From positions 18,055,844 through 18,119,843 of the forward strand of contig OX637402.1 in the NCBI GenBank assembly GCA_951799425.1: 64,000 nt of DNA, in the 5' to 3' direction. How positions within the stretch are numbered: the first letter of the stretch is position 1; each line of letters starts with the position of its first letter. The position numbers were made by a program, and so were the translations under genes. This DNA is from Ilex aquifolium (Eukaryota; Streptophyta; Magnoliopsida; Aquifoliales; Aquifoliaceae). A model generated the notes under the pieces. It worked only from the letters and a program-made list of their open reading frames with translations, did not search any database and was not told where the DNA came from. Shown here piece after piece: positions 24,526 through 45,452 of this stretch.

Positions 24526-24698
24526 GTAAAGAGAAAATTTGGAGAGACGGAATGACTCTCCACATTTGGAGATCCATTTGAATGAAATGGAAAATAGAGA
24601 GTAGGATAAAGAGTGAGTTGAAGAGTTTTTTGGATGTTTGATTAGCTAAAATAGTTAAAAAATAAAAAAAGAAATAGATAATAGATTGGAGTTGCTTT
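24307..24698. mobile_element. MITE (GAGCAACTTCAA termini), copy 2
   Basis: This begins immediately after copy 1 (AGAGCAACTTCAACC) and ends with ATTGGAGTTGCTTTTA. It belongs to the same family as its neighbour but is enlarged internally by the AT/GA microsatellite at 24465-24525. Two related elements therefore sit head-to-tail with essentially no spacer. Confidence 0.6.
24465..24525. repeat. compound AT/GA microsatellite
   Basis: (AT)n at about 24465-24501 runs directly into (GA)n at 24502-24525, inside the second MITE. Confidence 0.9.
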
Positions 24699-24994
24699 TA
24701 GACAGCAAAGAAGCCACTTTTTTCATATCAAGAAGTATTTTGGAAAAGAAAGTTTCACAGCCAAATAAAGAAAACTAAATTGCCCTTTTATTTATAAATG
24801 AAGAGCCCATGCACATGGACTCTTAGCAACTACAACGAGCTAGAAAGAGAAAGAGACAACATAATGACTAAGTTTTAGTGTAAAAAATGAGTAGAACAAA
24901 GGTGGATCAAGTAGCATCCTAAACTACGTTAATTGTTTTATTTTTTTTTTATGAATAACCATAACAGAATACATACATATTTTGAATATATTAA

Positions 24995-25336
24995 TTAAGC
25001 CTTCTCAAAACGGCGAATAAACACAGTTTCCAAGTCTGGGGGAGTAAAGAACTCCCTACCACTACCATTATAATGACACCTTGAAGAAGGTTTCCGCTTC
25101 CTCGGCGCCGGCGGACATGGCAATCTGCTCGGAATTCTCGCTTCTTCACCTGTCGGTGTTCTGCAACATTCTTCTTCATCCTCGTCGGTCGACTCCTTCT
25201 CCGGTGGCTTGGTAAATATCGGCTTCAACGGACTTCGTAATTGAATTCCGGCAATGACCCATTTCTTTGCTTCTGATTCCACAGCTCCTCCGTCCATTTG
25301 ATGAGGTTTCTCTGCCAAACCCATTAGAAAGATCAA
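24995..25336 (-). CDS. SMR: SIAMESE-RELATED type CDK inhibitor
   Basis: This is a single exon of 113 codons plus TAA. The protein carries the SMR family core: an acidic run (STDEDEEE), then [12 protein letters not shown], then [12 protein letters not shown], then the C-terminal motif [18 protein letters not shown]. In this plant-specific family the CRTPT...CPPAPRK part contacts cyclin-dependent kinase-cyclin complexes. The proteins act in the nucleus to stop mitosis and favour endoreduplication. Length and single-exon structure are normal for the family. The start is uncertain: the first Met (25336) is followed by in-frame Mets at 25324 (MGLAEKPHQ) and 25297, and the second may be the true start. 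There is no truncation or frameshift. A purine-rich leader lies upstream. The family is clear; the exact member number (SMR1-SMR17) cannot be fixed by eye. Confidence 0.85.
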   Translation of the reverse strand: MIFLMGLAEKPHQMDGGAVESEAKKWVIAGIQLRSPLKPIFTKPPEKESTDEDEEECCRTPTGEEARIPSRLPCPPAPRKRKPSSRCHYNGSGREFFTPPDLETVFIRRFEKA

Positions 25337-25700
25337 GTTCTAGTGCAATTAAATAGCAGTGAAAAGAAAAAAAAAATGGGTTCTGTGCAAGAATCAGAAT
25401 AAAATCTCGAGAAGCTAGAAGGAAAATCTTGGAGTGAGATAGAAAGAGAAAGTCGAGGAGTGAAAACGGGTCTTTGTTTATTGCTGTGGAACCTTTTTTA
25501 AGGAAGGTTGGAGGTGAGGAGACATGAGAGAGAAGTAAAAAAAAAGATTTAAATGAGGAAGAAGGTGAATGTTCTGAGATTACACACAGCGAGAGAGAGA
25601 GAGAACCCGAGGAAACCGTGACCTAAGCGAAAGAAGCTTAAAGGCTAAGCCTAAAGCTAGCGATGAGGGTATAAAGGGGCCCGTGAAGAATGCTGACCGC
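25337..25700 (-). promoter_or_regulatory. 5' leader and proximal promoter of the SMR gene
   Basis: Minus-strand DNA upstream of the ATG is pyrimidine-rich (CT tracts; the plus strand shows GAGAGA runs, e.g. 25590-25604), typical of plant 5' UTRs. I could not place a TATA box with confidence. Confidence 0.35.
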
Positions 25701-25849
25701 GGGCAGCAGGCACTGAGTTGATGATATTGACTTGGATTTTGTTGCCAATCGTTTTGTATTTCCAGCCGTCAAAAGCTTGATTTCTGGTTTTCTCCTCGTT
25801 TTATGTCAATATTTCCCACCTAATCCCCCTCACGGGGGTTTTCGCTAGA

Positions 25850-26135
25850 GTTCATTGAAACGAATTATTCGGATTCGGTTCGGATAATACTTGATTCGAG
25901 CTTAATTTGTGTATTAAACGAGTTGAAATTGAATAATTTTTTAAGTCTCGGTTCAAGCTCACAAAACTCGTTTATATGTAAAATAGTCGATTTACTCGGA
26001 CTCGGCTAGGGTTCAAGCTCAACTTAAGTTCTAAACAAGCCGAATTTGAACAATTTTTTAGGCTCATTTAAAAAAACGAGCTTGACAGCCTTTAGCTTAA
26101 GCTCGCAAAACTCAGCTCGATTAACACCCCTAGTT
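25850..26135. repeat. decayed repeat rich in GAGCTCG words
   Basis: AGCTCGAAT / CTCAAGCTCG words recur, ending at CTCGATTAACACCCCTAG. That terminus (TAGGGGTGTTAATCGAGC on the minus strand) is common at the ends of plant hAT-like MITEs. The left end is not clear. Confidence 0.35.
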
Positions 26136-26691
26136 TTGACATTCTCTCTTTTTTCTTTTTCGTTTTTTTTTCTCATCAAGTTTTTTAGATAGTTTTACAG
26201 ATCCAGATTCCCTCCGATACAATTTATCTTCAATTCTCTTATTGGCACATCATCCACCATTAATGAGTGAGAGACCTACTTGTATGCAATGGGTCTCGTT
26301 TGAGTGCCTGGTAGATGTGTACCAGGAAAAAAATTGAAGAGAAAGTGTATTATATGGGATCTCACTTTGTTTTTTCATATCAACTCATCGTGTTTTATCG
26401 AATAATGATTAATTTAAACATAATTTATTGACTTAATCATTATAATATAGAATTGATAGCAAATTCCACAGAATACTAGACCTCATTATCAATCTAACGA
26501 TTATGAATGATTAAGCTAACAAATTAAGTTTGAATAATATTACTCTTTATTGAATTTTTACCGGGCAAGTAAAAGGCATTCTCTTTTTTTAAATCTGGTT
26601 TATTTTTGTATGTAAGACTCTAATATTGAAATCGATATCATACATTTATCTATCTCAATTATTAATTGCATAATTTTATGTGCACTAAATT

Positions 26692-26796
26692 TGTGCACTA
26701 AAACTTGCACCAAATTAACTGCAGCTGTTAGATCAGTAATGAGACCCATTAATCTAACAGTTGCAAGTAATTTGGTGTAAATTTTGGTACACATTA
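26692..26796. repeat. short inverted repeat (hairpin/MITE-like)
   Basis: The left arm (GTGCACTAAAACTTGCACCAAATTA...CTGTTAGAT) is mirrored by the right arm (ATCTAACAGTTGCAAGTAATTTGG...TGGTACAC), with about 16 bp between them. A palindromic CTGCAG sits in the left arm. It may be a tiny MITE. I saw no clear target duplication. Confidence 0.6.
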
Positions 26797-27030
26797 ATTT
26801 TGAATTGGACGAGACTCTTTCTTCTTTCTTAACTTTAAGAGGAACTATAGGTCAAGCAAAGGAGGCATTTTTAAGGGGAAATTGCGAAAAGGTACACTAT
26901 TTCATATTTATTTGTATAAAAGTACCTCAATATAAAATATATGTGTATAAATATATATTGTGTGTAAATGTTTGGTGAGGAGATACACTTTTGCTGATTT
27001 TTAAATTTTTCTTTTACGGAATTGTCTTAT

Positions 27031-27216
27031 TCCTTTATTAATGGGAGACAAATCTAGCAGTTATATTAAGGATTCAGTATCCTAACTTTATGGAATAGAA
27101 TTTTTGAATTTTAAATTATATCTTCCTTTATTAATGGGAGACAAATCTGGCAGTTATATTAGGGATTCAGTATCCTAAATTTATGAAATAGCATTTTTGA
27201 ATTTTAAATTATATCT
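27031..27216. repeat. 93 bp tandem duplication
   Basis: Two head-to-tail copies of a 93 bp unit (27031-27123, 27124-27216) begin TCCTTTATTAATGGGAGACA and differ at only a few positions. Confidence 0.9.
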
Positions 27217-27444
27217 TCTTCTTTCATTCAATTGAAGTTATTCAAACATTCATGTCTTCCCCACATTTGTATAAATTTTTTTTTTGTTTTTTATTTATAA
27301 ATCGTAAAGAGAAATATATGTTTTCACCTTATATAATATCATTGGTTGTTATGGGTGTTTTTTTTCATGGATATTTTAAATTTAAATTTATATGTATGTT
27401 ATTCAATGTGTTTATAAGTAACAGTGGTACATGTCACATTGACA

Positions 27445-27565
27445 CAATGGTGCACGACAATGTCACACTTATACCAACCAATGTCACATTGCTACAAACC
27501 AAATTCACACTGCTACAAATTAATGTCACACTACTACAAGTCAATGTCACACTGCATACATTGAC
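27445..27565. repeat. ~24 bp minisatellite
   Basis: About five degenerate copies of a 24 bp unit of the form ACCAATGTCACATTGCTACAA are present. The in-frame translation (NVTLLQ.. repeated) is a by-product, not a credible protein. Confidence 0.8.
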
Positions 27566-27599
27566 ATGACACATGACACATGACACAATGAAATATCAC

Positions 27600-28720
27600 A
27601 ATATACAAAAAAATTGTATGACACACATCATGAATAACTAAATATAATGTAAATAAAATTACAAAGTATCATAAACAAACAAAAGAGGGCGAATTGTGTT
27701 TATGGGTGGAATTAGAGTTGTGAGGAGGTGGTGATGTTGGTTGTGGTCTCAATCAAATAGTGTTTGTGGGGTTGGAAGGTTTTGAGGACGGTGATGGTGG
27801 GTAAGATCTATTTTGAGAATGCAGTTGTATATGACCTCTTTGGTTTTTTTTGGCAAATGATCGAACACTTGGTGTGCATGTAGTACCAAGCATCAGAAGC
27901 AAAAAGGTAGTTGAGGGAAAAAAAAGTAGATAAAATAAAAACAGGAGAAACAACATTTTTTTCTTGAGTTATCAACTTTTTTTTGAAAAATTTAAACAAT
28001 CTCAACCGTTGTTCTTCTCCACAATGCACCTTTTATTCTTCAACGATTGATGCTCTGTGTAGTATTAACAGTTTGATGTCGACTTTTTCACTTCTTCACT
28101 GTGAAACCCTAAAAAAAAATAATTTATAAATGACGATGTTCAGAGAATAGTGATTTTGGAAAAAATTTGTCATTCCCGTTTGAAATTCACACAATCCGGC
28201 GATGATGGTGGAACTATACATAACTATTATCTCTTCCTTTCCTTCCAGAGGTGTCCTCACTTATTTAGGAAATTGTTCAATTTCTACAAAGAGGGGTATT
28301 TTAGACTTTGAGTATGACAATTGTACTTTTTTATTGATATTTTCAATGGTGGTACTTTTTTCCTAATATTTCTATTAAATGGTACCGGTCCCCTTAATTC
28401 CCCATTTTTTATATGTTGTCATGTGGCCCGACCCATGGTCTGCTGGGCCAATGAGCTTTCAGGGCAGACCTTGGGTATTGGCCGAATGCCAGCTCGTGTT
28501 ATTTTCATTGGCATTATACTTCTGAAACAAACAAAAAAAATATCTTATTTTCAATTTTCTCTCTACCGACAAAAAAAAAAAGTATTTGCTATTCTCTCAG
28601 ATGTGAAGAAAACATTAGCATTAATAGACTATAAAACTTTTCTTCGAGTTTTACCTTATTCTAATCACTCAGAGTACAATCACAAACAGAGAAAAAAAAA
28701 AGTATAATATATCAGTGTAA
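27600..28720. other. intergenic DNA downstream of GGAT
   Basis: No gene is recognised. A 128-codon plus-strand frame at 28321-28707 is A/T-driven and has no motif. On the minus strand, 28310-28020 looks like a pyrimidine/purine-mixed leader, but no coding start follows. Confidence 0.3.
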
Positions 28721-28729
28721 TTAGTCGTT

Positions 28730-29209
28730 TCACACGAACCCACAAAATAGCTTACGACATAAAATGTTTGACAAGGTTCTAAGGGTTTGTTTCAAATGCA
28801 TTAATGAAATTATTGGAAAGCATTGTCTTCGAGGTTAGACCTTTGCAACAGTTTCCCTGATCTGGACAAGCAACCTAGAAATTTTAATGTTCATCTAGGA
28901 CCTCATGCATGAAGGAGATGATACTGTTCCTTTCAAAGATGAAACAAGTCAGCAATCACAACAAAAAAGTTGTTCATATTATACCCATTCTGATTAAAAG
29001 GCAGCATTCCATAACATTGCAGCGTCGACTTAAGAGTTTGGTAATTTCTGTAAGCATATTAAGGTGAAAGTAAACGCGGTACTGATTCTTCCAACCAGAT
29101 ACAAATAATGTTATGGAGGGGGAAAAAAAAGATTATGTTCGAGGAGTATACATCAAATATCGCGCAATAGCTGAATGGTATCATAAGAAGAAGGATATTC
29201 AAGTATCCT
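28730..29209 (-). other. GGAT 3' untranslated region and downstream DNA
   Basis: This is the sequence immediately 3' of the GGAT stop codon. No further coding exon is visible. I could not place the poly-A site precisely. Confidence 0.4.
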
Positions 29210-39294
<10,085 letters not shown>

Positions 39295-39960
39295 GATGCT
39301 GTAGTTATCTTCCTATAAACCTAAAAAGCCCCCAAAAATACAGCAGGATGTAAAGCAACAGCCTAGGACCTCAGTTCGTAGCCTGAAATTTTCCAAAGAT
39401 ATTTGACAGAATCAATAAAAAATTGTGATGAAAAATATGAAAAGATAACGCAATTAACAGTAAACATTTAGAGTCAGGAATTAGAATTGGTTCAAAAACA
39501 ACACATCTCTCAAGTTGCAAATCTGACAAGGAACTAAAACAAAAGGGAAAAAAAGAAAAAGAAAAAGAAAAAGGGAGAAAAGAGACAGCAATCAATTCCT
39601 GAAGGAAAGTGTTCTTTTAGTCACTCACTGAAATCAGACAAACTCATTAAACAGCTAATCTCAATTGAACAAACCCACAATCATAAAAGAATAGAGAAAT
39701 AAAAAAGGCAAATCAACGATATGTACACTGATATGCATACCGAAATTGAATTATTATATCAACAACATACTACCCATACCCATATAAAAGCACGTATATT
39801 CCAAACAAGCCCAATCTGGACATCAATGTAATATGCATTTAAATTCTATTATTGAGATAGTTTTAGTCTTGCTGGTACCTTTGAAGCTCGCCTCTGAGAC
39901 AGGTTTCGAGCTGGAGCCTAGAGTTCTGAGAGGCCCAAAGTGCAAGTGAAAGACAGTAAT
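39295..39960 (-). other. GGAT 5' UTR with intron
   Basis: A leader exon on the minus strand (about 39960-39879) ends at CTTCAAAG/GTACCAGC. The coding exon starts about 585 bp further on. Candidate acceptors just before the ATG are CTTTTTAG, GTTTATAG and AACTACAG (about 39297-39325). A 5' UTR intron is inferred from these signals only. Confidence 0.5.
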
Positions 39961-39974
39961 TGTGTTTCAGAGGG

Positions 39975-39984
39975 TATATTATAT
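39975..39984 (-). promoter_or_regulatory. TATA-like element of GGAT
   Basis: The minus-strand sequence GCATATAATATACC lies just upstream of the inferred leader exon, the right place for a core promoter. It has been assigned by position and sequence only. Confidence 0.4.
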
Positions 39985-40224
39985 GCGGGGGCAATGTGGA
40001 AAGACATAAATTCGAAGGCAACACCACAACCACTGAAATAGTAGATGGATTATTGGATTTTGCCCTTATTAGGAGTTTGGGATAAAGCATATGCAAGAGG
40101 TGTGGTTCAGCTTTAAACTATGAGTTCTTGGTAGATATAAGGCCCTTGAGGTTGAGGATCCTCGTCTTCTCTGGCTTTGTCACACGGGTCACTTTCGTTT
40201 TCATGTGACTGGAGAATTTTTGTT

Positions 40225-40229
<5 letters not shown>

Positions 40230-40256
<27 letters not shown>
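40230..40256. repeat. CT microsatellite
   Basis: A pure (CT)n tract of about 27 bases lies upstream of GGAT. Confidence 0.9.
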
Positions 40257-40259
<3 letters not shown>

Positions 40260-40260
<1 letters not shown>

Positions 40261-40963
40261 GAAGAGGGTATTCACCCAAATGAGGCTAATATGGTCATTT
40301 CAGTGTATAAGCACATTGTAACTCAATGTTCAACTTGGGTTATGACTAGGTTTAGGATGTAAAGTTAAGAGTTCGAGTTTAAAAAAATTGTGAAGGTTGA
40401 AGATGTTCTACACGTACAAGGTTTGTTTGGATGAATTCATTACTTAAATTTATTAATTAAATCTACTTTTATCATTGGATTAGCCATTGATCCATGGGTG
40501 AAGATCCTCCATTGTTTGGTAAAGGAACTATTCCTAAAATGAAATATTGTTTTAATAACAAACACATGGTCTTGTATAGCAAAGAGAGCAAGTAAGATTA
40601 TTGTCATTATAATTATTGTTGATCATATCGCGTACTCTCTCTTAGAACGACAAGTATAACAAATCAAATTTGATTAAACAAGTCTTGGAATCAAACTTTT
40701 CTTTGGATAATTGGATCTTGACTTTTTTGGCGACTTAGTTGTTTTATGTTTAATTGTTTAATGTTGTGAGTAGCAAATCAAATTTGGTTTAACAACCTTT
40801 TTGGAACAAAGACAAAGAAAGAAAGGGAAAGGGTCTTTACCATAATTATTTCATAAGAGTCTTTTGGAGCTAAGCTTTTCATTGGGAGAATGGATCTTGG
40901 CTTATTTGGCAAGTTGTGTTTTTAATATTATGATTATAGCAAATCAAAATTGATTTATCAAAT
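40260..40963. other. intergenic DNA between GGAT and the Athila element
   Basis: No gene. About 40670-40800 and 40855-40960 are diverged direct copies sharing AGTCTTTTGGA.C..A..TTTTC..TGG, GGATCTTG.CTT.TTTGGC and GCAAATCAAA.TTG.TTTA. The LTR element inserted at the end of the second copy. Confidence 0.4.
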
Positions 40964-42308
40964 TGATTACGCCCAAAGAATAACACGGTAATTGTAGCAC
41001 AGTTTTGGGGTGTCGATTCCATAGAGAGACAAATTAAAATAATAATAGACAGGAACAAAGAAACTAACAAAAAATATTAAATGATTTCTGGAGAATAAAG
41101 ATTAATTTTAAATGCAAATTAAAGTGAAACAAAGTGACTAACGTAAAAAGTACTCAAATTTGACAAACAGTAAAGCGACGGGAATCCCTTACACAAATCT
41201 AGTATTTTAATTATTCTTAATTCATTGAATAACTCAATTAGGAATTCAATTCCCAACCGGAAGGTATAAATTTATAAACCAAGATCAAACCACATGTAAC
41301 CCTTTGAAGAATCATTCACCACTTTAAAAATACGTAAATTATTATCACTATCGAGAAAATCCAACGACGACAACATACTCAAGAAGCAATATTGCAGCAA
41401 AGAATTAAATCAATATAGATAAATAATTGATCCAAACATAATCAAAGAACTAATCCATTCAATAGAAAAAGCATGACTGAATCCATAAACAGAATAAATT
41501 CTATGACTATTCGGAGAAGAAAACACCAACAATAAATTGAGAATGATAAAACAAAAGAGTCTTATTAATTAGAAATCAAATGTATAAATTAAAAATAAAT
41601 AAAATATCATCTACTGTACAAGTTCATCCCTCGCCTTACTTGAGAATTTAGTTACCCATAAATATAATGGACAACAAAAATCTCCCAAAAAAATAAAGCA
41701 AACCGGCCATCGGCATTTTTCTCTGATCTGCGCCTACTGTCTTCTGTCTTCCGTTTTTCTTCCAGGCGCCACACCCAAGGAAAAAGAAAAGAAAAACCAG
41801 TCGCCTCCTCCCCAGGAAAAAGAAAGGGTTTCTTATTAAAAGTCAAACTCCTTGTTTTGAAAATAACCTCTTCCTACCTTCTCTTTTTCAGCTTTTCTTT
41901 TTCAACCCCTTTTGATTTCAGCTTTTCTTCTTCAGCCCCTAAAGCCCAAACCCACTTGTATTTGGGAAAGCTAAAGCCCAAATCTGTTGAGTGATCGGTC
42001 CAATTGACAGCTGCATCAATTTCAGCTCTTTTTACTCCATGGTCTGCGATCAAAATAAAGACACATATAAAACCCGAATAATAAAGTTCCAAAAAATACT
42101 AAATGTAAAGCCCAATTGTAAATTATCTCTCACCAACCAATAATGCAATATTTAAAATGTAAAATATTATAAAATCATGCTCAAATATATCTCAATGTGA
42201 ATAGATATTAAATTCAATAATATAAATTATATCTAATTATTTCTATTCACATTTTAGCATTTTAATCCAATAATAGGGTATTTAGAGTGCACTTTCGCGC
42301 ACTCATCA
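40964..42308 (-). repeat. 3' LTR of the Athila element
   Basis: It starts TGATGAGTGCGCGAAAGTGC (minus strand, from 42308) and ends GGGCGTAATCA at 40964. It aligns end to end with the other LTR with scattered substitutions. The main length difference is an AAAATTCC-type insertion present only in the 5' LTR. Confidence 0.93.
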
Positions 42309-42320
42309 CACCCCCCAACT
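42309..42320 (-). other. polypurine tract
   Basis: On the minus strand AAGTTGGGGGGTG sits directly before the 3' LTR, where plus-strand DNA priming occurs in LTR elements. Confidence 0.75.
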
Positions 42321-43982
42321 TACTCATTGCTAGTCCCTAGCAATTTTCATGCCAAAACAATGAAAGAAAACATAGAAAATCACACACAAAGACCACCAAG
42401 TCACACTTTCCAGATTCACATATCAAAACAATCTTAGAAATTCAATAACCTTATCACAAGCAATCCACCTGAAGCAATCCACAGGGTGTGTGTGTGTTCC
42501 AAACTATATCCATCTAACCATAAGCCCTGACACATGCAACATCAAGAACATCTCAAGCGAAAGGTTCAACTCCATAACTCACAGGTATAAAAGTGTTTCC
42601 TGGGAAGATTATCTCTACGGAGTTGACAATGGGTGTGCACACACTCTCATGGGGAATTAGGCAATGTTGTACAAGCAACAAGCAAACATTGATCTTATGA
42701 TAGGAATACTAATAAATGAGACTTCCACCACGCTTTCCCAAAAGCTTACTTAGGATCAGAACGGTCAACAAAAAAGGTTGTAACGTGGCTTAGGTTTGAG
42801 GCTATAAAAAAAATGAAAAGGATTCAAAAAACTTCCAAGTACATACAAAGGGAATCTTGTCAAATCTCTCAATAAACCACATTTCTCACTTGGTGTACTC
42901 TTCAACCTTTCAAATCATCGAATAATGCCTCTTTTTCTTTTCTTTTCTTCTTTTTTTTTTTTTTGAAACAATTTGATAAACAATTATGTCACCATGGTAT
43001 TTTTCTATTGCTAACCAGCCTTGGTATTTTTTTTCTTTTGAAGCTCACTCACTTGAATACCTTGTAACTCATGTTCTTCCCTTTTCTTTCTCTTTTTTTT
43101 TTTTCAAAAAGAATTCCACATCTAGTACACACTTGGAAGTAATAAGGGTAGGAAAAATCAGTGTATAGGTTATACTCCAATGTGGAGAGGTATGGATAAT
43201 GTAGGCATATGAAAAGAAAAAGCTACATGTGTTTATTGGCTCAAAATTGGCTACTAGGGGTCTATGGTGGAAAAGGTTAGCTTGAAAGGCTCAAACGTTG
43301 ATCCTAAGTTGACCTTCGTCATATCCCAAGTATATCCACCATCTTACCACAAACCATGTAATGATATTCTCAAAAGAAGTATCCAATTCAACAGATCAAT
43401 GAACGCTTATCACAATTTGCTGCATTTGTAGGCTCTCAATCCTCTCCAAAACTCACATGAATACTTAAGCAAAAGAGTTCTCTAGCTACATGTGTCAAAC
43501 CACCATCTTACCACAAAGCTTGGATGAGTGCATTAGGGGTTCTGTGAATGCTTCAGCGAAAAAAATAATTATGGTGGGTTTGAAGAATTCACGAAGATGG
43601 CTATGAATGAGAATAAGTACACATGTGAAAATGATGCACGTGTGATGTAAAATTAAAAACATTTGACACATTAAAATATGCCACAGAGTTCCAACAAACA
43701 TTTTAAATATTGAATTTGCACCACCACCCCCCAACTTAAATGAAACATTGTCCTCAATGTTTAAGAATCAAATTTGAATGGAGAGTAACTAAAAAGGGCA
43801 GAATACACCTGATGAGTGACGTAGGTAGTTCGCTAAGCACCAAAGATGGTAACCTAAAATGACAAAATGAAACTAACCTGCAAATAAAAACAAAGAAAAC
43901 AACAGCAAACTAAAAGGAAAATAAAATAAAATAAAACAAATAAAACAAAACAAATAAAGAAAAACATACCTGCATGGTGTGG
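42321..43982 (-). other. 3' non-coding region of the Athila element
   Basis: About 1.66 kb lie between the end of the integrase region and the 3' LTR. No frame over 80 codons has recognisable features, and no env-like gene is visible. T-rich runs occur at 42940-42965 and 43090-43105. Confidence 0.6.
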
Positions 43983-44363
43983 TCAAGGTTGATAGACCGG
44001 ATCCTCAAGCGGAATATCTTCCACGTTCGGAACTTGTCTATCAATTAATACTTTAAGGCGTTGACCATTTACTTTAAAGATCCGACCATCCTTAGGATTC
44101 TCTATTTCCACCGCCCCATGTGCAAAAACATTCTTCACTACAAAAGGGCCGGTCCACCTAGACCTAAGTTTTTCAGGGTGCTTATGGAGTCTAGAATCAT
44201 ATAAGAACACTCGATCATTAGGCTTAAATGTTTTTCTCAAAATATTTCTATCATGAAACGCTTTCATTTTAGCCTTATAGATTTTAGAGTTCTCATAGGC
44301 ATCATTTCTCAACTCCTCTAACTCGGTCAACTGAAACTTTCTAAGCTTACCTGCTTCTCCCAT
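43983..44363 (-). pseudogene. Athila integrase C-terminal part
   Basis: A 126-codon frame includes LRSRWTGPFVVKNVFAHGAV, the usual gypsy integrase tail that binds DNA. It is separated from the integrase core by an in-frame TGA (about 44397) just before the expected AYWAIK segment, so full-length integrase cannot be made. Confidence 0.8.
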
Positions 44364-44396
44364 GTCAAAATTGAAATTCTTGATGGCCCAATAGGC

Positions 44397-45431
44397 TCAA
44401 TGCTCGAGCTCCACAAGTAAGTGACAAGGCTTTCCAAAAACAAGTCTATAAGGTGACATGCCTAAATGAGTTTTGAAAGCTGTACGGTAAGCCCAAAGCG
44501 CATCAACTAGTCTCAAAGACCAATCCTTGCGATCCGGGTTAACCGTTTTTTCTAAAATTTGCTTAATTTCCCTGTTTGCAAGTTCTACCTGTCCACTTGT
44601 CTGAGGGTGGTAGGCAGTAGAGATCTTATGTACCACCCCATATTTTTTCATCAAAACTTCAAAAGAACGGTTGCAAAAATGTGTACCCTGATCACTAATG
44701 ATAGCACGTGGTATACCAAATCGAGATAACACATTCTCTTTGAGAAATTTAATTACCGTTTTATTATCATTGCTCCTGCAAGCTGCTGCCTCTACCCATT
44801 TTGACACATAATCTACTGCCACAATAATATATTGATATCCAAAAGAAGGAGGAAATGGTCCCATAAAATCAATGCCCCAACAATCAAAAATTTCAATCAC
44901 TAAAATTGGGTTTAAGGGCATCATGTGACGACGGGACATGACTCCTAACTTTTGACACTTTTCACATGAGCGACAATAGATATTTGTATCCTTAAACAAT
45001 GTGGGCCAATAAAATCCACACTGCAGAATTTTTGCAGCGGTTTTCTTCATTGAAAAGTGGCTCCCACAAGCTTGAGAGTGACAAAATTCCAAGACGCTTG
45101 CAATCTCCTCATCAGGGATGCAACGCCTTAAAATTTGGTCAGGACAGTATTTGAAAAGAAAAGGGTCATCCCAATAGAATTTACGTACCTCAGCCATGAA
45201 CTTTCTCTTGTCCTGAACGCTCCAATCCACCGGTATCTCACCTGCAGCCAAATAATTCACAATATGAGCAAACCATGGTAGAGAAGTAATAGAAAGTAAA
45301 TGCTCATCGGGAAAATCATCCCTGATTGGCAGGTGGTCAGAGGTATCCTCAAATGTGAGCCTTGAGAGATGGTCAGCCATTACGTTTTCCACTCCTTTTT
45401 TGTCTTTGATGGTGATGTCAAATTCCTGCAA
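44397..45431 (-). pseudogene. Athila integrase core
   Basis: This 344-codon frame holds the RNase H tail/connection ([20 protein letters not shown]), the zinc-binding region ending [11 protein letters not shown], and the catalytic core with [34 protein letters not shown] and [18 protein letters not shown] (the D, D and E positions). It opens after a TGA that splits it from the RT/RNase H frame and ends at another TGA. It is one part of a single polyprotein broken by nonsense mutations. Confidence 0.9.
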
Positions 45432-45452
45432 AAGTAAAATCCACCGTATTAA

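Noticed and set aside
28321..28707. 128-codon plus-strand frame
   Set aside because: A/T-driven composition, lysine runs from poly-A, no motif and no splice or promoter context.
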